Assembly: GCF_048006345.1 (NCBI RefSeq)
Contig: NZ_CP180351.1
Location: 1,240,001-1,304,000 of the forward strand
From: Marivita sp030148515
GTDB taxonomy: Bacteria; Pseudomonadota; Alphaproteobacteria; Rhodobacterales; Rhodobacteraceae
Reading direction: 5' to 3'
DNA length: 64,000 bases
Shown here: in pieces, positions 58,872 through 64,000 of the stretch
Layout: each line of letters opens with the position of its first letter
Position numbering within the stretch: position 1 is the stretch's first letter
Translations under genes and position numbers: made by a program
The notes under the pieces: model-generated
Seen by the model: the letters and a program-made list of their open reading frames with translations, nothing else
Told to the model about the DNA's origin: nothing
Databases searched by the model: none

Positions 58872-59657
58872 TCACCGACCCTTCCACACCGGATCGCGCT
58901 TTTCAGCGAAGGCCCGCGCCCCTTCCATCTGGTCTTCGGATGCATAAAGAACATCCACAGTCGCCAATTGCCGTTTGGTGATGCGGTTCATCATGTCCTG
59001 AAACGCCGTGTCCTCGGCCGCGCGCACGATCTCCTTGATCGCGGCATAAACCAACGGCGGTCCAGAGGCCAAAAGCGCGGCCATCCTGCGTGCCTCCGCC
59101 ATGAGATCGGCTGCTGGGTATATATGGTTGACGAAGCCCCAGCGTGCCGCCTCTTCAACATCGAGCCAGCGCCCGGTCAGCAGCATCTCCATCGCGATGT
59201 GATAAGGAATGCGTTTCGGCAGCTTCACCGATGCCGCATCCGCCACCGTGCCAGAACGGATCTCGGGCAACGCAAAGCTCGCGTGATCGGCCGCAAGGAT
59301 GATGTCGGCGCTCAGGGCGAGTTCCAGACCACCTCCGCAACAGATGCCATTCACGGCCGCGATTACCGGCTTGTTCAGGTCGCGCAGTTCCTGCAGCCCT
59401 CCAAAGCCTCCGACGCCATAGTCTCCATCGACCGCGTCCCCCTCGGATGCTGCCTTGAGATCCCATCCGGGGCAGAAGAACTTCTCCCCCGCTCCTGTGA
59501 CGATTGCCACGCGCAGCTCCGGGTCATCCCGAAAGTCCCGAAACACCTCGCCCATGGCGCGGCTGGTTTGCAAGTCGATTGCGTTGGCCTTCGGTCGGTT
59601 GAGCACCACTTCGAGGACTTGACCGTCCCGTGTCACATGTAAAGGGCTGTCCATCAT
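58872..59657 (-). CDS. caiD: enoyl-CoA hydratase-family protein, probable carnitinyl-CoA dehydratase
   Basis: A 261-residue crotonase-fold protein. FFCPGWDLKAASEGDAVDGD (the GWDLKA form typical of CaiD), VIAAVNGICCGGGLELALSA (oxyanion hole) and ALPEIRSGTVADAASVKLPK are visible. It would interconvert crotonobetainyl-CoA and L-carnitinyl-CoA. Last gene of the minus-strand operon, overlapping the CoA-ligase gene by four bases. The substrate is inferred from the operon. Confidence 0.82.
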   Translation of the reverse strand: MMDSPLHVTRDGQVLEVVLNRPKANAIDLQTSRAMGEVFRDFRDDPELRVAIVTGAGEKFFCPGWDLKAASEGDAVDGDYGVGGFGGLQELRDLNKPVIAAVNGICCGGGLELALSADIILAADHASFALPEIRSGTVADAASVKLPKRIPYHIAMEMLLTGRWLDVEEAARWGFVNHIYPAADLMAEARRMAALLASGPPLVYAAIKEIVRAAEDTAFQDMMNRITKRQLATVDVLYASEDQMEGARAFAEKRDPVWKGR

Positions 59658-61684
59658 CGCTCCTCCCGGATCAGTGCGTCTGCCACGACCGCGCGGGTCG
59701 GGGTGACGATCAGTGGATTGATCTCGATCTCAGCCACGCCGCCCGTCCGCGCAACAACGTAGTCCTGCACGGCGCGAACAGCCGCAATCAAGGCAGTGCG
59801 ATTGGCTGAAGGTTGACCACGGTATCCGGACAGAAGCGGTGCGATCCGCAAAGTATCCAGCGCTGTTGTGATCTCGGCTTCGGTGGCGGGGACAAGCAGA
59901 TGGCAGGTGTCCTGCCACAGTTCGGTCAGCACGCCCCCTGCCCCCAGTGTCAGCACGTAGCCATGGGCCGGGTCGGCCACGATCCCGATCAGAAGTTCAA
60001 CCACGCCATCAGTGATCATCTCTTCTATATAATAGGTGTCACAAGACATCGCGGAAGCCGCCGAAATCACCTGCTCTGCATTCAACAGGTTCAATGCGAC
60101 GCCGCCCATCTCGGACTTGTGGGCAAGCCCACGCGCTTTGAGGACAATTGGCAACATGGGCTTTGCAAGCTGTCCGGCTTCTTCCGGTGACGACGCCAGA
60201 GCGTGGCGCGGCACATCAAGGCCGCATCCCGCGAGGACGGATTTGGCTTCGGCCTCATCGCGCATGATGGTCTCAATATGAAGACCGGGTTTGGGGATCG
60301 GGCGATCGGGATCTGCGCCATGTCGCGGGCCATAAATGACTGCAAGCGCATCCAGCGCGGCATCCAGACCATGCAACGGCAGGATACCAAGCTGCATAAG
60401 CCGCGCCGACATGTCCTCGGGCAAGGAGTCCGACAAGGACGTCAGCAGAGCAATCTTTTTGCCGGTGCGCTGCCGGGCTAGGATTGCAGCCTCTTCGACG
60501 CAATCCCATGCGTCGGTCTGACATCGATCCGGCCTTGGGAAATCGACCACGATTACAGTGAGTGCCGCCGGACCGGATGCCATGATCGCATAGACCTCGG
60601 CCATCTTGGGCGCATCGTTCCAGATGAAGGTATGATAATCGAGCGGGTTGGCGCGGGTGACCAGTGGACCCAGCACATCATAGAGCGTCGCGTCCTGCGC
60701 TTGGGTCAAAGGGGCAAAGGTCAATCCACGCGCATCTCCGCCATCGGCCATGAGGCTGGCCTCGCCGCCGGAACAGGATAGTGACGCAATGGCGCCCGGC
60801 GCTGTTGGCCCGTAGAGATGCGCGTGTTTCAAGGCTTCGATCAGGGCATCAAGTGACCGGACCCGCAGGATGCCCAATCGATCAAACAGGGCGGTGGCCC
60901 CGGCATCAGAACCCGACAATGACGCCGTGTGCGACAAGGCCGCGGTCTGTGCCGCCTCCGACCGTCCGGACTTAAATGCAATGACTGGTTTGCCGAGGCG
61001 ATGCGCCTCTTTCATCAGGTCTTGCAGGGCCGAAAGATCACCAACACCTTCAATATGCAACCCAAGCGCGGTGATCCTTGGATCCTGTATCAAAGCCTGT
61101 GCGATCTGGCTCAGCCCGATTTGAGCCTGGTTGCCTGCCGTGCCCAAAAACGCGATCGGCAATCCGCGCCGTTGCATCGACAGGTTTAAGGCAATGTTCG
61201 AACTTTGCGTGAGAATTGCCACACCGCTGTCGACCGGGATCAGTCCATGCACATCAGGCCAAAGTGCGACTTGGTCCAGCGCGTTCACAAACCCGTAACA
61301 GTTGGGTCCGATGACCGCCATGCCCCCTGCTGCCTCAACGAGAGCGCTGTTCAAGGCGGCGCCATCGCTGGTTTCGGCAAAACCGCTTGCAAAACAGACC
61401 GCGCCCCCGGCCCCCAAAGCCGACAGTTCGCGCAGACACGCGATGGTAGCATTGCGGTTAACTCCGAGGAAGCAGGCATCAGGCGATGCAGGCAGGTCTG
61501 CAATAGACCGGATCGCACCTTCCGCGGTCGGATGCACATGCCAAACGGGGCCGGCGAACCCCATGCGGTCGAGCGATGCAATCACCGAGCGGCACCATGC
61601 TCCGCCGCCGATGACGGCAACCGACGCCGGTTTGAACAGGCGCTCAAGCCCGCTCTGCGTCATTTTTCGCACCGGATTTTGCAT
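59654..61684 (-). CDS. acyl-CoA synthetase (NDP-forming) / acetate–CoA ligase family
   Basis: About 676 residues. ATG 61684 is preferred over a TTG seven codons upstream. ATG 61663 (MTQSGLERLFKPASVAVIGG) is also possible. Domains in order: CoA-binding Rossmann (SVAVIGGGAWCRSVIASLDR), a succinyl-CoA-ligase-like domain (TAALSHTASLSGSDAG), and a C-terminal ATP-grasp domain (LPIVLKARGLAHKSEMGGVA). The family joins CoA to a carboxylate with ADP formation. In this cluster carnitine or gamma-butyrobetaine would be the substrate. It differs from the AMP-forming CaiC enzyme. Confidence 0.85.
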   Translation of the reverse strand: MQNPVRKMTQSGLERLFKPASVAVIGGGAWCRSVIASLDRMGFAGPVWHVHPTAEGAIRSIADLPASPDACFLGVNRNATIACLRELSALGAGGAVCFASGFAETSDGAALNSALVEAAGGMAVIGPNCYGFVNALDQVALWPDVHGLIPVDSGVAILTQSSNIALNLSMQRRGLPIAFLGTAGNQAQIGLSQIAQALIQDPRITALGLHIEGVGDLSALQDLMKEAHRLGKPVIAFKSGRSEAAQTAALSHTASLSGSDAGATALFDRLGILRVRSLDALIEALKHAHLYGPTAPGAIASLSCSGGEASLMADGGDARGLTFAPLTQAQDATLYDVLGPLVTRANPLDYHTFIWNDAPKMAEVYAIMASGPAALTVIVVDFPRPDRCQTDAWDCVEEAAILARQRTGKKIALLTSLSDSLPEDMSARLMQLGILPLHGLDAALDALAVIYGPRHGADPDRPIPKPGLHIETIMRDEAEAKSVLAGCGLDVPRHALASSPEEAGQLAKPMLPIVLKARGLAHKSEMGGVALNLLNAEQVISAASAMSCDTYYIEEMITDGVVELLIGIVADPAHGYVLTLGAGGVLTELWQDTCHLLVPATEAEITTALDTLRIAPLLSGYRGQPSANRTALIAAVRAVQDYVVARTGGVAEIEINPLIVTPTRAVVADALIREER

Positions 61685-61757
61685 CGGGACCACGCGGCGC
61701 CACAATTCTTCTGCGAAGAATCGGGCCCCGGGGTTAAGAAATCGTTAAACACTGGCG

Positions 61758-62918
61758 TCACGCTCCCAAGGGCCGCAGCAGATCGCGGCTGATGATGTGA
61801 CGCTGAATCTCGGATGTGCCGTCCCAAATCCGCTCGACCCGAGCGTCCCGCCAGAACCGTTCGATGGGATAGTCGTCCATCAAGCCCATCCCGCCATGGA
61901 TCTGCAGGGTCGCATCGGTTACCCGCGCCAGCATTTCGCTTGCGTAGAGTTTCGCGCTGGCGATCTCGCGGTTCGCGGGCAGCCCCTGATCGAGCCGCCA
62001 TGCCGCCGACAGGGTTAGCCAATCTGCCGCATCAATCTCGGTGATCATGTCGGCGATCTGAAAGCTGACCCCCTGGAACTTACCGATCTGCTGGCCGAAC
62101 TGCTTGCGCTCGGCGGCGTAGGACAGCGCGTGGTCAAACACGCGCCGCGCACGGCCGACACTCATCGTCGCCACTGTGATCCGCGTGGCATAAAGCCAGG
62201 TGTTCATCACCTCGAACCCGCCATCGACCGCGCCCAAGACCTGCGCATCGCTCAACCGGCAATCATCGAAGTCGAGGATGCAATTCTTGTAGCCCCGGTG
62301 GCTGACCGATTTGTAGCCATCGCGCACGGTAAAGCCAGGATGTCCACGGTCCACGAGGAAACAGGTGATGCGCTTCTTTGGCCCCTTCGGGGTTTCATCG
62401 ACGCCGGTCGCCACGAAGACGATGAAGAAATCTGCGTGATCCGCGCCCGAGATGAAATGCTTGGTGCCATTGACCACCCAATCTCCGCCATCGCGTCGTG
62501 CGGTGCAGGACATGCCGCGCACGTCCGAACCGGCCTCGGGTTCTGTCATCGCAAGCGCGTCCATGCGCTCACCACGCACCGCAGGGAGCAGATACCGCTC
62601 TTTCTGATCACCCTCGCAGGCCATCAGGATGTTCTGCGGCCGACCAAAAAAATGCGTGAGCGCCATCGATCCGCGCCCCAGTTCGCGTTCGACCAACGCA
62701 AAGTCCAGATGCGAGAGGCCTGCGCCGCCAGCCTCTTCTGGGAAATTGCAGGCGTAGAAGCCAAGGTCGATCACCTTGCGCTTGATCTCCTGCGCCACCT
62801 CATGCGGAACCTCGCCAGTCCGCTCGACCTCTGTCTCATGCGGATAGATCTCGCGCTCGACAAACTCGCGCACGGTGGAGACGATCATCTCCTGTTCGTC
62901 TGACAGTCCGAAATTCAT
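61758..62918 (-). CDS. caiA: acyl-CoA dehydrogenase, probable crotonobetainyl-CoA reductase / butyrobetainyl-CoA dehydrogenase
   Basis: A 386-residue FAD enzyme. MNFGLSDEQEMIVSTVREFV, MTEPEAGSDVRGMSCTARRD and IHGGMGLMDDYPIERFWRDA are the family motifs. Where most dehydrogenases have the base in 'EGT', this one reads RIWDGTSEIQRHII, so Asp replaces the Glu. The gene is in a carnitine-type operon. It overlaps the upstream carnitine dehydrogenase gene by four bases. It could oxidise gamma-butyrobetainyl-CoA. Confidence 0.82.
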   Translation of the reverse strand: MNFGLSDEQEMIVSTVREFVEREIYPHETEVERTGEVPHEVAQEIKRKVIDLGFYACNFPEEAGGAGLSHLDFALVERELGRGSMALTHFFGRPQNILMACEGDQKERYLLPAVRGERMDALAMTEPEAGSDVRGMSCTARRDGGDWVVNGTKHFISGADHADFFIVFVATGVDETPKGPKKRITCFLVDRGHPGFTVRDGYKSVSHRGYKNCILDFDDCRLSDAQVLGAVDGGFEVMNTWLYATRITVATMSVGRARRVFDHALSYAAERKQFGQQIGKFQGVSFQIADMITEIDAADWLTLSAAWRLDQGLPANREIASAKLYASEMLARVTDATLQIHGGMGLMDDYPIERFWRDARVERIWDGTSEIQRHIISRDLLRPLGA

Positions 62919-64000
62919 GCCCCCGCCTCCGCGTGTTTTGCCGCCAGAGCCTCGACCGCCTCAAGCACATCCGGCAAAGGCGGGCAGGATCGGCGCGTTT
63001 CCAGCGACACATGCAGCAGGAATTGGTCGCAAGTGGCCAGCAGTTCATGGTCTGATGCTCGGTGCATCTGGTGCCAGAGCTTCAGTTTTTTGCCCTGCCC
63101 GATCATCACCCGCGTGGTGACATAAATGTCTTCGCCTGCATGGGTCTCATTCAGATACTTGATGGTTGTCTCAGCCGTGAAATAGCTGTTTCCCGCCGCG
63201 ATATAGTCGCGGTCCGCGCCGATATGTGTCATCAATTCCTCTGACGCGTCGCTGAACAGCTGCCCGTACCGACCTTCGTTCATATGGCCGTTGATGTCGG
63301 TCCAATCGACTGGCACCACCCGGCGCACCGTCACCAGTGGCACCTCTTCCCCCAGAGGCCCTCGCAGCGCAGTGTCATGCTCGAGGATCAACTTTCCAGC
63401 CCCGGCTCCTTGTTGCTTGAGCCCGCGCAGGATGGCGACAAGATTGTTGTCCCGCAGGCGTTCGAGATCGCGGATGACCATATGGCCCGACTGTGCATCG
63501 GACTGGCCTGCAATCAGGTCCACCAGCTCATCCGTAAACTCGGGCACATCCGTGAGCTTGGTCCACGGCCATTGCAGGCACGGCCCGAACTGCGCCATGA
63601 AGTGCCGCATCCCGGCCTCGCCGCCCGCCACGCGGTAGGTCTCGAAGAGGCCCATCTGCGCCCAACGCAAACCAAAGCCGTAGCGGATCGCGTTGTCGAT
63701 TTCCTCGGTTGTGGCGATGCCATCCTTGACCAGCCAAAGCGCCTCGCGCCAGACCGCCTCAAGGAACCGGTCGGCGATGTGCGCGTCGATTTCGGCGCGG
63801 ACATGTAGGGGATACATTCCGATGGCCGTCAGGATCTCCTTGGCCCGCGCGACGATGGCCTCGTCAGTGGCCGCACTCGGCACCAATTCGGCCAAAGGCA
63901 ACAGGTAGACCGGGTTGAACGGATGCGCGACAACGATTTGGCCGGGGCGTGCCGCGCCCTGCTGCAATTCCGATGGCTTGAACCCGGAGGTCGATGACGC
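62915..64000 (-). CDS. L-carnitine 3-dehydrogenase fused to a thioesterase (partial)
   Basis: The frame is open to the window end, giving 361 residues, C-terminal part only. The first 200 are the HAD/carnitine dehydrogenase C-terminal half (SSTSGFKPSEL, VVAHPFNPVYLLPLAELVPS, RFLEAVWREALWLVKDGIAT). From about 215 a HotDog thioesterase domain follows (VDWTDINGHMNEGRYGQLFS, and YFTAETTIKYLNETHAGEDI). This fusion is known for carnitine dehydrogenase/betainyl-CoA thioesterase. The N-terminal NAD-binding half lies outside. It is the first visible gene of the operon. Confidence 0.88.
   Translation of the reverse strand, partial: ASSTSGFKPSELQQGAARPGQIVVAHPFNPVYLLPLAELVPSAATDEAIVARAKEILTAIGMYPLHVRAEIDAHIADRFLEAVWREALWLVKDGIATTEEIDNAIRYGFGLRWAQMGLFETYRVAGGEAGMRHFMAQFGPCLQWPWTKLTDVPEFTDELVDLIAGQSDAQSGHMVIRDLERLRDNNLVAILRGLKQQGAGAGKLILEHDTALRGPLGEEVPLVTVRRVVPVDWTDINGHMNEGRYGQLFSDASEELMTHIGADRDYIAAGNSYFTAETTIKYLNETHAGEDIYVTTRVMIGQGKKLKLWHQMHRASDHELLATCDQFLLHVSLETRRSCPPLPDVLEAVEALAAKHAEAGA

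Overview
The window looks like a chromosomal segment of an alphaproteobacterium of the order Rhodobacterales (Roseobacter-type). The support is a GC-rich coding bias, a roughly 1465-nt 16S rRNA with a GGATCACCTCCTTT 3' end, a bolA–grxD pair, a zapA-type gene, an alphaproteobacterial SOS box (GTTC-N7-GTTC) upstream of uvrA, an aglEFGAK-type glucoside locus, a carnitine operon and dispersed intergenic repeats that I recall from this order. I see no insertion sequence, prophage, integrase or CRISPR array.

Layout. 1–12.7 kb is mainly core metabolism and housekeeping: bolA (partial), two tiny ORFs, grxD, zapA with a coiled-coil partner, transketolase, a DUF808/DoxX membrane pair, two separate class I GAPDH genes (6.0 and 10.3 kb) that differ at the cofactor-specificity position, an MFS transporter, a PepSY–cytochrome b561–membrane-anchored LuxR operon, coaD and a CBS-domain protein. 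12.8–21.5 kb holds the valine/methylmalonate-semialdehyde branch: a LysR regulator divergent from mmsA, and further on acyl-CoA dehydrogenase, 3-hydroxyisobutyryl-CoA hydrolase and mmsB. Both transcription units are preceded by the same TTTTGCAAAA motif. Tandem paralogues of unknown function, a class 3 lipase and a YbdK-type ligase lie in between.

21.6–27.0 kb carries a secreted Hint-domain protein, uvrA, an SOS box, and a divergent gene for a helix-hairpin-helix protein with a long lysine-rich tail. 27.0–37.0 kb is an alpha-/beta-glucoside module: aglEFG ABC importer, alpha-glucosidase aglA and ATPase aglK on the minus strand; LacI-type aglR, GH1 beta-glucosidase and glucokinase on the plus strand. 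Two matching LacI operators lie between the two arms. 37.0–48.7 kb is a galactoside module: a tightly overlapping nine-gene minus-strand operon (binding protein, two permeases, GH4 alpha-galactosidase, SDR, KDGal kinase, KDPGal aldolase, lactonase, GH42 beta-galactosidase), with a divergent IclR regulator and the ABC ATPase. Together they would import galactosides, hydrolyse them and oxidise galactose by the De Ley–Doudoroff route. Galactonate dehydratase is missing from the cluster.

48.8–52.6 kb is accessory: a GAF-domain protein, an unknown 108-aa protein, a PagL-like lipid A deacylase, a LuxR-type response regulator whose phospho-acceptor Asp is Glu, and a methyltransferase. 52.6–58.7 kb is a complete rRNA operon on the minus strand. 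Its spacer tRNAs are in the order Ala–Ile, opposite to the usual Ile–Ala, and no tRNA-fMet follows the 5S gene. A nearly identical 26-nt hairpin with a compensatory base pair occurs in both the 16S leader and the pre-23S spacer. 58.9–64.0 kb is a carnitine/betainyl-CoA operon (minus strand) that runs off the window end.

The points most worth a second look are the SOS-box/uvrA/lysine-tail divergent pair, the duplicated rrn leader hairpin and the inverted tRNA order, the SDR lacking the catalytic Lys, the Asp-to-Glu response regulator, and the pairs of shared operators that link separated transcription units. I did not find a clearly new multi-gene system such as a defence island.
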